Positions 35,363-46,300 of a DNA stretch of 64,000 bases are shown here, piece after piece. The position numbers and the translations under genes were made by a program. The stretch lies in contig CAZKAI010000001.1 in the NCBI GenBank assembly GCA_964550565.1, positions 1 through 64,000 on the forward strand. The letters run 5' to 3'. This DNA is from Anaeroglomus sp964550565. GTDB lineage: Bacteria > Planctomycetota > Phycisphaerae > Sedimentisphaerales > Anaerohalosphaeraceae. The notes under the pieces were generated by a model. The model was not told the origin of the DNA and did no database searches. It saw only the letters and a program-made list of their open reading frames with translations. The number at the start of each line of letters is the position of its first letter. The first letter of the stretch is position 1.

Positions 35363-37225
35363 CTATTGTGAACAGGTTGGGTAGAGTTTGCATGACAGCC
35401 AGTCGGCAGCCAGTCCTGACAAGTCGGGAGTATTGTACATATCAAGCCAGCCTTGTGCGACGACGGCAAAATCCAGTAAGTCAACCCGGCAGTCCGGCCG
35501 GCCATCGGGACCGGTCAGGTCAAAGGCTGAGGTGAAATCCAGGATACAGACGCCCTTTGTCGAGATTGCATAATAGATATCCGCGACTTCGGTGTCGGTC
35601 ATGGGGTAGTTATAAATCCGCAGGTCGTCCATTGCGGCCGTCAGAGGCTGACTGCCGTCCAGCGACGAGCCGATATTCAAGAGTGCGGTTGTGTTTTGCG
35701 GCATCGGCCAGGGGCCTTCGGCGACCCGGACGCCATCGGCATAAACTCTGCCGAGCGTGCCGTCAAATACAGCGCAGATTTGATGCCACTGGTCATCGGC
35801 CCGGATGCCATTGGCCACAGTGATATCGTTTTCGGCTGTGGAGGATTTCATCCATAAATCCTCTGCATTTCCGTTGGGATTCTGCCAGTTGACCCAGAAG
35901 CTGATAGTCATCGTGCGAGTTCCAAGCGTGGGGTCGAAGGCCTCGGTCTGTGCCCAGCCGTTTTGTGAGTCGATGAGGACCGCACCGCTGGACTTGCCAT
36001 CGGCCCCGGCCGTAAAGACCGGAAAACCCGTCGCCTGAGCATGATGGCCGCCGATCAGGTCCAGATACGTATTGGCCGAAAAATCCGCCAAATCCAGGGA
36101 CCAGTGAGCCGTCACCCCGAGGACCCGGAGTTGAGCGGAGCCGCTGGTTGCCTGTGCTTCGGCATTGCTGACAATACAGTAATACATTCCGGAGTCTGAC
36201 ATGGCGGCGGTGTTTAATGTCAGGATGGTTGTATAGGTATCCGAACTGGAATCATAGGTGGTCGTCAGGCTAATATCCGGCGAGGAGGGTACTACTTCAA
36301 TATCACCCTGGCTATCTGCCTTGAACCATCGGACGGATGGAATCAGGGGACTCTGGAAAACGGCTGTCAGTTGGGCCGATTGCGGCTGTTTGGCGATAAC
36401 ATCGGCAGGGTGTGTCACGAATGCCGGGATATATGGATTGGAGGTGAACAGCATATCTTCGGGTCCGCGGGCAATCGAACTGATGCGGACTTCATCGATT
36501 AATCCTTCGAAATTTTCGCCGGGGGTGCTTCGAGCCTCATTGCCTACGGCAAAATCCGGAGCGTAGGCCGGATTAATGTCCCCGGACATTTGAAAGGAGG
36601 CCAGTTCGATGGCGGTCCCTGTCTCGGCGTCGAGTTTGGTCCAGTAGAATTTCAGATTATCCGACGTGCCTTCCTGACCATTATACGCGACTGCCACATG
36701 ATACCACTTGCCGGCTTCATAGGCATGGTCTCCGGTAGTCGGCAATGCAGCCAGAAATTGATTGCCGCTGGCGGAGAGATTGTTGAATTCAAGCTGACCG
36801 GCAGTAGTGATTCGGAACTGCCAGCCGCGACTGGCGTCCTCGTCGTCGCCGGAGATGATTTCCATGTGGTTGGGGATGGCGGTGATGGCGACAAAAGGCC
36901 GAATCATCGCTTCGAATGTGAAGGCACCGTCAGCCCCGGTAAAGCAGGTGCCGACCAGCTTCTCGTCGGTGTAGGCAATTGCGGTGTTGCCGCCGGTAAA
37001 GGTGTCCAGTGCCGTGCCGAAATTGGAGTAAGAAGCGGTGTTGACTGTGGCATCGGACAGCGTTAAATCGAGGGCGTTGGAGGCAGCCGCATCATTGGCA
37101 TTGCCGTCGAAATGATACAGGTGGAGCGTATGCTCATCAACAGAATACGGTCCTGCGATGATGGCATAACCACGGGTGCTCAAGATTCCGATCAATATTA
37201 GAAGAATAGAATGATGGATTTTCAT
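35363..37225 (-). CDS. Secreted protein with two LamG-like domains, Ig-like domain and dockerin-like tail
   Basis: A 620-residue protein with a signal peptide (ILLILIGILSTRGYA). Residues ~25-235 form a LamG/concanavalin-like jelly roll (LHLYHFDGNANDAAAS...), ~260-345 an Ig-like domain (SDSGMYYCIVSNAEAQ), ~350-515 a second LamG (AHWSLDLADFSANTYLDLIGG). The last ~60 residues (GRPDCRVDLLDFAVVAQGWL) resemble a dockerin calcium-binding repeat. No catalytic motif; probably a carbohydrate- or cell-surface-binding protein. It is the distal gene of the first sigma/FecR cassette. Confidence 0.78.
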   Translation of the reverse strand: MKIHHSILLILIGILSTRGYAIIAGPYSVDEHTLHLYHFDGNANDAAASNALDLTLSDATVNTASYSNFGTALDTFTGGNTAIAYTDEKLVGTCFTGADGAFTFEAMIRPFVAITAIPNHMEIISGDDEDASRGWQFRITTAGQLEFNNLSASGNQFLAALPTTGDHAYEAGKWYHVAVAYNGQEGTSDNLKFYWTKLDAETGTAIELASFQMSGDINPAYAPDFAVGNEARSTPGENFEGLIDEVRISSIARGPEDMLFTSNPYIPAFVTHPADVIAKQPQSAQLTAVFQSPLIPSVRWFKADSQGDIEVVPSSPDISLTTTYDSSSDTYTTILTLNTAAMSDSGMYYCIVSNAEAQATSGSAQLRVLGVTAHWSLDLADFSANTYLDLIGGHHAQATGFPVFTAGADGKSSGAVLIDSQNGWAQTEAFDPTLGTRTMTISFWVNWQNPNGNAEDLWMKSSTAENDITVANGIRADDQWHQICAVFDGTLGRVYADGVRVAEGPWPMPQNTTALLNIGSSLDGSQPLTAAMDDLRIYNYPMTDTEVADIYYAISTKGVCILDFTSAFDLTGPDGRPDCRVDLLDFAVVAQGWLDMYNTPDLSGLAADWLSCKLYPTCSQ

Positions 37226-37322
37226 TGTGGATCCTACGGCCTGTCACTATGTTCATACTTTTACGGAGCTTGCTTAAAATCGTCCCCTTTGGTTTGACCT
37301 ATACGTAAAACAATGTCAGCTT

Positions 37323-37360
37323 TCTGTGAGAGATGCTCCTGACAGAGCATCCCTCACAGA
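37323..37360 (-). other. Strong hairpin between the two LamG genes
   Basis: TCTGTGAG-A-GATGCTC (37323-37338) pairs with GAGCATC-C-CTCACAGA (37345-37360), 15 of 16 positions, 6-base loop, shortly after the LamG/PEP-CTERM stop. It lacks a good T tract, so it may separate or stabilise the transcript rather than terminate it. Confidence 0.65.
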
Positions 37361-37380
37361 TATTGATAAAACAAACCGGA

Positions 37381-38193
37381 TTAGGCGCGGCGGCGTTTGA
37401 GCAGACCCAATACACCCAGGCCCAGCAGCGTCATCGTTGCCGGTTCCGGAATAGCTGTATTGAACGCAGTCAGTGCTGTACCGTGAATGCCGACTTCATC
37501 GATCCAGCCTTCGAAATTTTCATTGCCATAGCCGCTTACGGAACGCAGTTCATTGCCGATGCAGAACCGCGTCATCGTGGTACCGTTGAGCGGGACGACA
37601 TTGCCCCACGATCCGGCCTGGGCAAGTGTGCTGCCTGCCGCAGTCCAGTACAGGGTTAACGTGCTGGAGGCAGCATCAAAGGTTACGGCTGTATGATACC
37701 ATTGCCCTACGGTATAACTGATGGCTGCATCATAAGCCGCCACGGAGCCGGAAAGAGTCTGGAATCGAAGCGTTTTATCGTCATTCTGAATCCGGAACTG
37801 GAAGCCGCGGCTGCTGGCTGTGCCTGAATCACTCTCGCCGCAGATAATTTCCTGATGGGCGCCGGAATCGGCCAGTATCGGCTTGACCATCGCTTCGAAA
37901 GTAAATGATCCGTCGGCACCAATAAAGTTCGAAAGAGCTGACAGATTCGCATAGCCTGTGGCGTCCGCAACCAGTTTTCCAGAGCTGGTTGCCTGATTAT
38001 CAAAGGTGTTTGCGACGCCAGTTGCTACTGTCGCACCTTCATAGGCGGCCAAATCAAAGGCTCCGGCCAGGTCATTGCCCGTACCATCATCGAAGTTCCA
38101 GTAATGCAGGGTGTTTGATGTCTGGACCACCGCTGCGGATGCCAGACCTGCCATGACACATAACAGCATCAAAATACTCATCTTTTTCATCAT
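37381..38193 (-). CDS. LamG domain protein with PEP-CTERM sorting signal
   Basis: A 270-residue exported protein: signal peptide (SILMLLCVMAGLASA), one LamG-like jelly roll (~25-235, LHYWNFDDGTGNDLAGA...), and the C-terminal tripartite tail IPEPATMTLLGLGVLGLLKRRRA-like with PEP motif, hydrophobic segment and basic end. That tail is recognised by exosortase, which is not in the window. It lies 114 bases after the FecR gene of cassette 1 and shares LamG architecture with the next gene. Confidence 0.85.
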   Translation of the reverse strand: MMKKMSILMLLCVMAGLASAAVVQTSNTLHYWNFDDGTGNDLAGAFDLAAYEGATVATGVANTFDNQATSSGKLVADATGYANLSALSNFIGADGSFTFEAMVKPILADSGAHQEIICGESDSGTASSRGFQFRIQNDDKTLRFQTLSGSVAAYDAAISYTVGQWYHTAVTFDAASSTLTLYWTAAGSTLAQAGSWGNVVPLNGTTMTRFCIGNELRSVSGYGNENFEGWIDEVGIHGTALTAFNTAIPEPATMTLLGLGVLGLLKRRRA

Positions 38194-38307
38194 TTATCCT
38201 CCACAAATACAAGAGTGTTCATAACCGATGCGAATCCCGATGACCCGCCTCGGTTATCTGTTAGTTTGTCTCATATCTTCTCGCTGTTTGTCACGCTGAT
38301 TCCCTGT

Positions 38308-39978
38308 TTATTTCAAATACAGCACGGGTTCAGCAAACAGCGTCCAGTCTCCGTTGTTGGTATTGTCGCTTCCCTGTGTGGCTGCCAGCGTCAGAAAACG
38401 GGCACCGGCAGGGATGCTCAAACGTATGCTGTCGGCCTGGTCGGTCGGGGTGACATCCCTTCGTTCATAAAACGGCTGTCCATCCACCAGCACATAGAAA
38501 TCAGCCTTGGGCGAATCACTGAACGCTTTCTTATCCATTAGATGTTGATAGTCATTATAGGTTTCAGAAATGCCGCACAAGGCTGTAAATTCCGTCACAT
38601 CGGTCTTGTAATAGGTTCGTATCGCCTCCAGGTCAAATGTGATTCCCTGGTTGGCGGCTAAGTACATTGCAGGCCGGCCGTCCACGCCGTATTCCACCCC
38701 GTTAAGTCGCAGATTGTGCCGGGGGATCTGCGCGGAAATCGTGACTTTGTGCCAGGCACCATTCAGAATCCCCATCCAGTAGCGGCCGTTGGTCGGCTCA
38801 AAATCAAACTGCAAGCCCAGCGACGAGACCTGGGTCGAACCGTTGGGGATAAAAATTCCATCCACAAAGAGGCTGGAATCAACAGGGATGTAATGCCCGG
38901 GCCCCTGGGCTGAACTGACCGTGTCCAGAATGTCGATATTGCCACGGTAATTAATGCCCGCGTTCAGTTGCCCTGTATTGCTGCCGTTTCCGCCGCCGAC
39001 CATATCGGCCAGATTCAGTTGTTTGCTTCGGAGAATCAGTTGATGCGAGGAATCGATTTGGCGTATGAAGGAATCGGTTTTGAGGGCGATAGTCTGGATT
39101 TCAGAGAGTGGGTTGACCCGACGGGCCAGACCTTCGGTGACCATCTGTGAGCTGACAATGGTGTTATTTTGCAGCGTAACCAGATTGGTCCTGCCTGTAA
39201 AAACGTGGAGTTCAGTGGACTCGTTCAAGTCGGAAAACACCCCAAATTCCGTCCCCAGGTCAATGATTTTGGTGTTGGGGGTATTGACGGAGAAGCCAAC
39301 GCCCTGACTGGATACTTTGGCTGTAAGACGACCGTACTTCATCTGGAATTCAGAAACGGAATCGAAAGAAAACTCCATCGGGCCTTGCAGCAGTAATTCC
39401 ACGTTCTTGTCGGTGATGATTTTTGCTGTCCCGCCCAGCAGATGCAGCGGGGTTGAAGTAACAAGACGTCCGCCGTCTTTGACGGGACTTTCGGACGACC
39501 ACTGGGCATCGATGGAATCGGCCAGCGTAGCCACTTCCGTGGAGACGCGAGGATTCAGAATGACATAGACAATCATCAGTGCCATCGCTGCAAGGGATAC
39601 AATCGCAGTGACCAGTGATGTGGTATTGATTTTTGAAACTGCCTTTTCAATAGCGATGTTTTGTGCCGGGATAATCTCGGGTGTCTTGGGTATAAATTCT
39701 ATCTCAAGTGAGGGCGCATCTTTTTCAGCCTCGGCCATGCTGAACAGCAGGGCGTCGAGTTGTTTGCTGGATGGGGCCGAGGTCTTCGGACTCAATGAAA
39801 TCCTGCCCGGCGTGGCCAGATTGGAATACAAAAGAATGATATCATTATACAGATGCACCGCATCGGGAGAGGATTTGAGCTGCTGAATCAGGGCTTCGTT
39901 TTCCTCAGGCGGCAAAGTTCCCTCGAGCTTCCGCAGAATCCATTCACAGAGCTGGGCATTGGCAGCACGCGAATTCAT
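38308..39978 (-). CDS. FecR-type membrane regulator with NPCBM-like C-terminus (cassette 1)
   Basis: A 556-residue protein that overlaps the sigma gene (ATGA). A cytoplasmic N-terminus (~1-118, WILRKLEGTLPPEENEAL) would bind the sigma factor. One membrane helix (~119-142, SLVTAIVSLAAMALMIVYVI) follows, then a FecR domain (~150-270, YGRLTAKVSSQGVGFSVNTP, IIDLGTEFGVF). The last ~150 residues (GITFDLEAIRTYY..., DFYVLVDGQPFYE..., ARFLTLAATQGSDN) look like an NPCBM/jelly-roll carbohydrate-binding domain. The ATG at 39978 has GGGAGG upstream. I infer an anti-sigma or sigma-regulating sensor of extracellular glycans. Confidence 0.82.
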   Translation of the reverse strand: MNSRAANAQLCEWILRKLEGTLPPEENEALIQQLKSSPDAVHLYNDIILLYSNLATPGRISLSPKTSAPSSKQLDALLFSMAEAEKDAPSLEIEFIPKTPEIIPAQNIAIEKAVSKINTTSLVTAIVSLAAMALMIVYVILNPRVSTEVATLADSIDAQWSSESPVKDGGRLVTSTPLHLLGGTAKIITDKNVELLLQGPMEFSFDSVSEFQMKYGRLTAKVSSQGVGFSVNTPNTKIIDLGTEFGVFSDLNESTELHVFTGRTNLVTLQNNTIVSSQMVTEGLARRVNPLSEIQTIALKTDSFIRQIDSSHQLILRSKQLNLADMVGGGNGSNTGQLNAGINYRGNIDILDTVSSAQGPGHYIPVDSSLFVDGIFIPNGSTQVSSLGLQFDFEPTNGRYWMGILNGAWHKVTISAQIPRHNLRLNGVEYGVDGRPAMYLAANQGITFDLEAIRTYYKTDVTEFTALCGISETYNDYQHLMDKKAFSDSPKADFYVLVDGQPFYERRDVTPTDQADSIRLSIPAGARFLTLAATQGSDNTNNGDWTLFAEPVLYLK

Positions 39979-40508
39979 GGATTGGCCTCCCGGATTTTCA
40001 ATGAACGATTCATGCAATCCAGCAGGGCCAGATGAATACGGGCCATTCGTTTGTACAGGGCATTTGCGGTATTGCCCAGAATCCCGGCTATCTGGCTGAT
40101 ATTAAGGCCTTTGTTGTATTTATCCTGCAGCAGTTGGCGCTGTTGTTCAGGAAGTTTCTCCAGACAGTTTTGCAGAATACGAAATTGTTCATCAAGCCCA
40201 TGTTCCCGCTGGTCCAGATCCTTTTCAATGGCTTCCAGCAGGTTGTGGGTCAAAAAGGCGGGGTCCTTTTTATTGCGGTCAAAAAACTGCAATATTTTAT
40301 AACGGGATACCGACCGAGCCCAGGCAATAAAGCTGGTTCCGGATTGATACTGGTCAAAATGATCCCATAGAAACAGGACGGTTTCCTGCATCAGGTCATC
40401 GGCGTTGTGGACGTCGCATACCACGGCCAGAATGTAGGCATAAATGGCCTTGTGGTTGGACATAAACAACGACAAAAACTCGGCTCGATTTTTATTATTT
40501 GAATCCAT
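39975..40508 (-). CDS. ECF sigma factor (Rhodopirellula/Verrucomicrobium type), cassette 1
   Basis: A 177-residue extracytoplasmic-function sigma factor. Region 2 (~10-80) includes DVHNADDLMQETVLFLWDHF and FIAWARSVSRYKILQFF; region 4 (~110-165) includes LPEQQRQLLQDKYNKGLNISQIAGILGNTANALYKRM. The pattern fits TIGR02989. It is translationally coupled to the FecR gene and divergent from the GH43/GH28 gene 412 bases away. It probably directs transcription of a local regulon once released. Confidence 0.88.
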   Translation of the reverse strand: MDSNNKNRAEFLSLFMSNHKAIYAYILAVVCDVHNADDLMQETVLFLWDHFDQYQSGTSFIAWARSVSRYKILQFFDRNKKDPAFLTHNLLEAIEKDLDQREHGLDEQFRILQNCLEKLPEQQRQLLQDKYNKGLNISQIAGILGNTANALYKRMARIHLALLDCMNRSLKIREANP

Positions 40509-40748
40509 AGTGTCCTATTTCGATTATTCTACCATAATATTAATCAGAAAAGGGGCCTGAATTAGCCATTTTAATTTACATAAAAATAAATACACACATC
40601 CTATCCAGAAATATGTACTATATTGTATATTGTGGAGACAGAATGGTGAGTGGTTGGCAAGACATCATAAAATGTAAATTTCTGCAAAAATAAAGGCAAA
40701 TCTCTACTGATTTAGCCTATTATTAATGTAAATAGATAAGTCGGCATG

Positions 40749-40777
40749 TTTCAGAATAGCAATTTCGCTGTTATAAT
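40749..40777 (+). promoter_or_regulatory. Predicted promoter of the pectinase operon
   Basis: TTTCAG (40749-40754), 17-base spacer, TATAAT (40772-40777) extended by TGT. It implies a ~137-base leader to the GH43/GH28 gene. The rest of the 412-base divergent gap with the sigma gene is AT-rich without other clear signals. Confidence 0.55.
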
Positions 40778-40920
40778 GTCCTGCTCGGACAGATAGATAC
40801 CTGCATCACGCTTCCGTTGGTGCGAAATGTAACGGTTCCAGGCCAATGCGTTAAGGATCGAGTTGGACAGATTATCTGCCGGCCCAATGGAGTCGCTATT
40901 GTCAGAATAAGGAGATTTTT

Positions 40921-43308
40921 ATGACAATGTCACGCTGTAAACCATCTATGGTGGCTTTCACCAGTATTCTTGTATTATCGACCTTATTTGGCGGATATTC
41001 TGCGGCGGCCGAATCTGCTCCCCGGCCGGGCAAGCCTGCCCCAAAACCCCTTTTCCGTGACCCGGTTTATGATGGCGCTGCTGACCCGGTACTCTGCTGG
41101 AATCAGCAGGAAAACAAGTGGTTTATGCTCTATACCAACCGCCGGGCGAACGTGCCGAATACCCCCGGAGTGTCCTGGGTGCACGGGACACCGATAGGGG
41201 TTGCCGAATCCTCCGATGGCGGGGCGACCTGGACGTATCGGGGTAAAGCGGAGATTGGATATGGTGAAGGAGAATTCAGCTATTGGGCACCGGAGGTGAT
41301 TGCCCAGGATGGGGTGTATCACATGTACCTGACCTTTGTTCCCGGGATGCACACCGACTGGTCGGGAACACGCCAAATTATCCACCTGACCAGCAGCGAT
41401 TTGTTGAAATGGAAATACGAATCGACCCTTGCCCTGGCGTCGGATCGAGTGATTGATGCCTGTGTGTCGCGGATGCCCGATGGAAGCTGGCGGATGTGGT
41501 ATAACAATGAAAAGGACAAGAAGTCGATTTATTTCGCTGATAGCAAGGACTTGTATCATTGGCAGGATGGCGGCAAGGTGATTGGCGACCAGCCGGGCGA
41601 AGGCCCCAAAGTCTTTCGATGGAAAGACAAATATTGGATGGTGGTGGATGTATGGAATGGTCTGGGGCTTTATGTTTCCGACGATGGGGTCAACTGGACA
41701 CGCCAAAAGAGCAATCTGCTGGAAAAACCCGGGCAAGGGACTGACGACCAGGTCAAGGGCGGACATCCCGATGTGGTGGTCAGCGGCGAGCGTGCTTATG
41801 TCTTCTACTTCACCCACCCCGGGCGCAGGGGCCCGGATGCAAATAAAGATGCACATGAGCAGCGGCGCAGTTCCATTCAGGTCGTCGAGCTGGAATATCA
41901 GGATGGGGTTGTGACCTGTGACCGGGATGCAGTCACCTATATGGACTTGAAGCCTCCGATTGAGTCTAAGGCAGAATCTGCGGCGGCCTCGGACAAAGAA
42001 TATAATGCCTGCGAGTATGGGGCAAAAGCCGACGGCAAGACCGTCTGTACGGAAGCGATTCAGCGGGCCATTGATGTCTGTTACTTCTTCGGCGGGGGGA
42101 CCGTTGTATTTTCGCCGGGGACGTATTTGACCGGGTCCATCTTTTTGCGGGACAAGGTCAATCTTCGGGTGGACGAGGGCGTTACGATTCAGGGTGTACA
42201 GGATGATGCTGCATATCCGCTGGTGTTTACGCGTGTGGCGGGGATTGAGATGTACTGGCCAGCGGCCCTGATTAACGCCCATTATCTCAGGGATGTAAAA
42301 ATCCACGGCAAGGGAACGATTACCGGTTCGGGCAAGATGTGGTGGGATCGTTACTGGGAGATGAATAAGGAATACAGTGCCAGGGGGCTTCGCTGGATTG
42401 TGGATTATGACTGCAAGCGGCCGCGGCTGGTGCTGATTTATAAATCCTCGAATGTGTCGGTGGAGGAATTAACGCTTAAAGAACCGGGCTTCTGGACGAT
42501 TCATCTTTGTTTCAGTGACCATGTGGTAGTGGATGGCGTGACGATTAAGGCCAATCGGGATGACCAGTTCGGCCCCAGTTCCGACGGCATTGATATCGAT
42601 TCGTCCAATGATATCCTGGTGCAGAATTGCGACATCGATTGCAACGACGACAACTTCTGTCTAAAAGCTGGTCGCGATGCGGATGGCCTGCGGGTCAATC
42701 GTCCCACGGAAAATGTCATTATCCGGGATTGTATTGCACGCAGGGGACATGGCCTGATTACCTTCGGCAGTGAAACCTCCGGCGGTATTCGCAATGTTGA
42801 GGTGTACCGACTCAAGGCTTATGGAACCGGCTCAGGGATTCGTTTCAAGTCCACCCAGGGCCGCGGCGGCACGGTTCAGGATATTCAGATTCATGACATT
42901 ACCATGCAGAAGGTCGAAAAGACCATCGATTTGAATTACGACTGGTATCCGGCCTATAACACCGTGCCCGAAGAAGTCCGCAAGCAGATTGAAGCTGAGG
43001 GCAAGCCGCTGCCGCTGCACTGGATGGTATTGATGCGACAGGTAGGGCAGGAAGAAGGCACCCCGTATATTCATGATATTACCATCAAGAATATCGAATC
43101 TATCGATTCCGATACAGCCTTTGCGGTGGCCGGGCGGAAAAATCAGCGGGCCGGACGGTTTATTTTTGATAATATCCTGATCAAAGCTGCCACAGCCGGC
43201 ACTATCAGCAATGCCGAGGATTGGACATTTACCAATGCCAGGATCGAAACCAGAGATAGTACCAAACCGCAGTTAAAAAATAGCGAAAACATCCAGGGAT
43301 TAGAATAA
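40921..43308 (+). CDS. Secreted GH43-like/GH28 fusion (pectin-active)
   Basis: A 795-residue protein with a signal peptide (TSILVLSTLFGGYSAAA). Residues ~38-350 look like a five-bladed GH43/GH32-type beta-propeller (FRDPVYDGAADPVLCW, GEFSYWAPEVI, GHPDVVV). Residues ~362-790 form a GH28 right-handed beta-helix (CEYGAKADGKTVCTEAIQRA) with polygalacturonase-type residues SDGIDID (D555, D558), CNDDNFC (D576, D577), RGHG (H610) and SGIRFKS. The N-terminal specificity is unsure. A GGAG site precedes the ATG. First gene of a three-gene pectin operon. Confidence 0.85.
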   Translation: MTMSRCKPSMVAFTSILVLSTLFGGYSAAAESAPRPGKPAPKPLFRDPVYDGAADPVLCWNQQENKWFMLYTNRRANVPNTPGVSWVHGTPIGVAESSDGGATWTYRGKAEIGYGEGEFSYWAPEVIAQDGVYHMYLTFVPGMHTDWSGTRQIIHLTSSDLLKWKYESTLALASDRVIDACVSRMPDGSWRMWYNNEKDKKSIYFADSKDLYHWQDGGKVIGDQPGEGPKVFRWKDKYWMVVDVWNGLGLYVSDDGVNWTRQKSNLLEKPGQGTDDQVKGGHPDVVVSGERAYVFYFTHPGRRGPDANKDAHEQRRSSIQVVELEYQDGVVTCDRDAVTYMDLKPPIESKAESAAASDKEYNACEYGAKADGKTVCTEAIQRAIDVCYFFGGGTVVFSPGTYLTGSIFLRDKVNLRVDEGVTIQGVQDDAAYPLVFTRVAGIEMYWPAALINAHYLRDVKIHGKGTITGSGKMWWDRYWEMNKEYSARGLRWIVDYDCKRPRLVLIYKSSNVSVEELTLKEPGFWTIHLCFSDHVVVDGVTIKANRDDQFGPSSDGIDIDSSNDILVQNCDIDCNDDNFCLKAGRDADGLRVNRPTENVIIRDCIARRGHGLITFGSETSGGIRNVEVYRLKAYGTGSGIRFKSTQGRGGTVQDIQIHDITMQKVEKTIDLNYDWYPAYNTVPEEVRKQIEAEGKPLPLHWMVLMRQVGQEEGTPYIHDITIKNIESIDSDTAFAVAGRKNQRAGRFIFDNILIKAATAGTISNAEDWTFTNARIETRDSTKPQLKNSENIQGLE

Positions 43309-43318
43309 GGACAGCACA

Positions 43319-46300
43319 ATGAAACATGATGTTTACCATAAAGTTCAGGATTGTCAATTCATTCGGAAATGTGGGGTTGTACTGTTTGTATTATGGATTG
43401 CGGGCTGGTGTTCTCTTGCAGTGGCGCAATCCGATGTCCAGGTCTGGCCGGAAATGTCCCGGCAGATGCGTCCCTGGGCCTACTGGTGGTGGATGGGCAG
43501 TGCGGTGGATAAGGACAATATCACCTCCCAGCTACAGGAATACCAGAAGGCCGGGATGGGCGGTGTACATATTATTCCGATTTATGGGGCGAAAGGATAC
43601 GAGGATCGCTATATCGACTATCTCAGCCCGAAATGGATGGAGATGCTGGACTATACGGTGACCGAAGCCGATCGGCTGGGCCTGGGCGTGGATATGACGC
43701 TGGGTACCGGGTGGTGTTTTGGCGGGCCGATGATTCCCGATGGTCTGGCCAATGCCAGTGTTAAATACAAGGTTGAAAAAGTGTCAGGTCCGATCGAAGT
43801 CCAGTATAAGGTGAATCCAGCGGTTCAGACTGTTATGGCGTATGGCTCGAATGGGCGGATTGTGGAATTGACCGATAAGATTGCAGAGGGCCAGGTCAAA
43901 TGGTCTGCTCCGCAGGGCGACTGGCAGATTTATGANNNNNNNNNNNNNNNNNNNNNNNNNNNNNNNNNNNNNNNNNNNNNNNNNNNNNNNNNNNNNNNNN
44001 NNNNNNNNNNNNNNNNNNNNNNNNNNNNNNNNNNNCAGCTTGCCTCGCGCGTCAAGGCCGACTATCGCTGGACGATTTCCGAGATGATGACGGACAATTT
44101 CACACAGACCTGGGTCCAGTGGGCCAAGTCCAAAGGCTGTCTGACGCGTAATGAGGCTCATGGCTCACCGGCCAATCTGCTTGATTTATATGCTGCCTCC
44201 GACAGTCCGGAAACCGAGTTCTTCCGATTTGACCGCAATCCGCTGGTTGCCAAATTTGCCTCCTCGGCGGCCCACACAGCAGGGCGTCAATTCACGTCCT
44301 GCGAGACGGGAACCTGGCTGCAGGAGCACTTTCAGGTGACCTTGGGACATTTAAAACCGTTTATCGACGGCCTTTTTGTCAGCGGGATCAATCATGTCTT
44401 TTACCATGGAACCTGTTATTCTCCGAAAGAGGCTCCCTGGCCGGGCTGGGTGTTTTACGCTTCAACCCAGATGAATCCTCGCAATTCCATCTGGAAGGAT
44501 GTCCTGGCACTGAATACCTATCTGGCACGGTGTCAATCGGTTTTACAGGCGAGCAAGCCGGACAATGATATCCTGCTGTACTGGCCGATTTGCGACTACT
44601 GGTCAGAACCGGCCGGTCTGAATCAGGATTTGACCGTACATGGGACCGGATGGCTTCGAGGCCAGCCGATCGGCCAGGTCGCCTCAATTCTGTGGAAAAA
44701 AGGGTATGCGTTTGATTATATATCCGACCGGCAGTTAGCCCAGGCCAAAGCCGGCTCTTCGGGTGTGAGTCTTCCCGGAGGTAATTACCGGGCAATTGTT
44801 GTACCGCCGGTGTCCTATATTCCGCTGCAAACCCTGCAAACACTTCATCGTCTTGCACAAGAGGGGGCTGCGGTTTTATTTGTGGATAAACTGCCGTCCG
44901 ATGTGTTTGGACTAAACGATCTGAAAACACAACGTAAAACCATGCGTGTGTTGATGGATTCCATTACCTGGGACACCTCCGTCCAATCCGGCCGGACGGC
45001 ATCGGTCGGCAAGGGGCATTTTTTTGTCAACGCGGATTTGGACATAATGCTTCAATCTGCCCCGGTCCGACGGGAATCCATGGTCGATCATCCGGGGATT
45101 TACTATATCCGACGTTCGGATGATGCCGGATGCTGGTATTTTATCACCAACCAGGATGAACAATTCATCCATAATCCTGCGACCCCCTATTTGAACGATT
45201 GGGTCAAGTTATCGGTCAAGGCCGAGTCGGTTGTGATGATGGACCCCCTGACGGGCAAATCCGGCCTGGCGGCATCCAGGAAAACGGTTAATGGACTTAC
45301 CGAGGTTTATTTGCAGCTTGAACCGGGCCAGTCGATGATTCTCCGTGCATTGAAAACGGTGGCAGTCTCAACTGCCAAGTGGGACTATTATCAAACCACT
45401 GGCCAGCCGATCGCCCTGGAAGGCCTCTGGAAGGTCCGGTTTGCCGACGACGGGCCTGCAATCCCGGCTCCTTTCGAAACGAAATCCCTCGCTTCGTGGA
45501 CAGTACTGGGTGACGACAATGCACGACGATTTGCCGGTACCGCCCGATATTCGCTGGTATTTGACAAGCCCGACATCGAGTCCGAAGCTTGGACGCTTGA
45601 CCTTGGGCGTGTGGCCGACAGCGCTGTCGTTTTCTTGAATGGTCAGAATCTGGGAACGGCCTTTACCACACCATTTAAAGTCCGGATAACATCGTCGGAT
45701 ATCAAAACATCCGGCAATCTGCTGGAAATCGATGTAACCAATGTGGCGGCCAACCGTATCCGCGATATGGATATTAACAAGGTGGTATGGAAAAACTTCC
45801 ACGACACCAATTTTGTCAATATCGACTATAAGCCGTTTGACGCATCCAACTGGCCGATACGGGACGCCGGCCTCTTAGGTCCGGTTCAACTGGTTCCGCT
45901 GGCAAGGATTCAGCTCGACAAGCCGGCTCTGGAACAGGCAAATAATCTCCCCACGCTGTGGATTATCGGGGATTCAACGGTCAAAAACAACACGCGTGGT
46001 TTGCAGGGCTGGGGAGATCCAATTGCGGCCTATTTTGATACGACTCAAATTAATGTCAAAAATCGTGCTCTTGGCGGCCGCAGCAGCCGGACGTTTCAGA
46101 CCGAAGGCCTCTGGGGCAAAGTGCTTTCCGAGATGAAATCGGGCGATTTTGTCCTGATTCAGTTTGGCCACAACGATAACGGCCCGCTCAACACCGGCCG
46201 GGCAAGGGCCTCCCTGCACAATAACAGCGATGATACCCAGGAAGTGGTCATGGAAGCCACCGGCAAGACCGAGGTTGTGCATTCCTACGGATGGTATCTC

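Noticed and set aside
40984..42306. 440-codon minus-strand frame opposite the GH43/GH28 gene
   Set aside because: Antisense shadow; the plus strand has clear catalytic motifs and a signal peptide.
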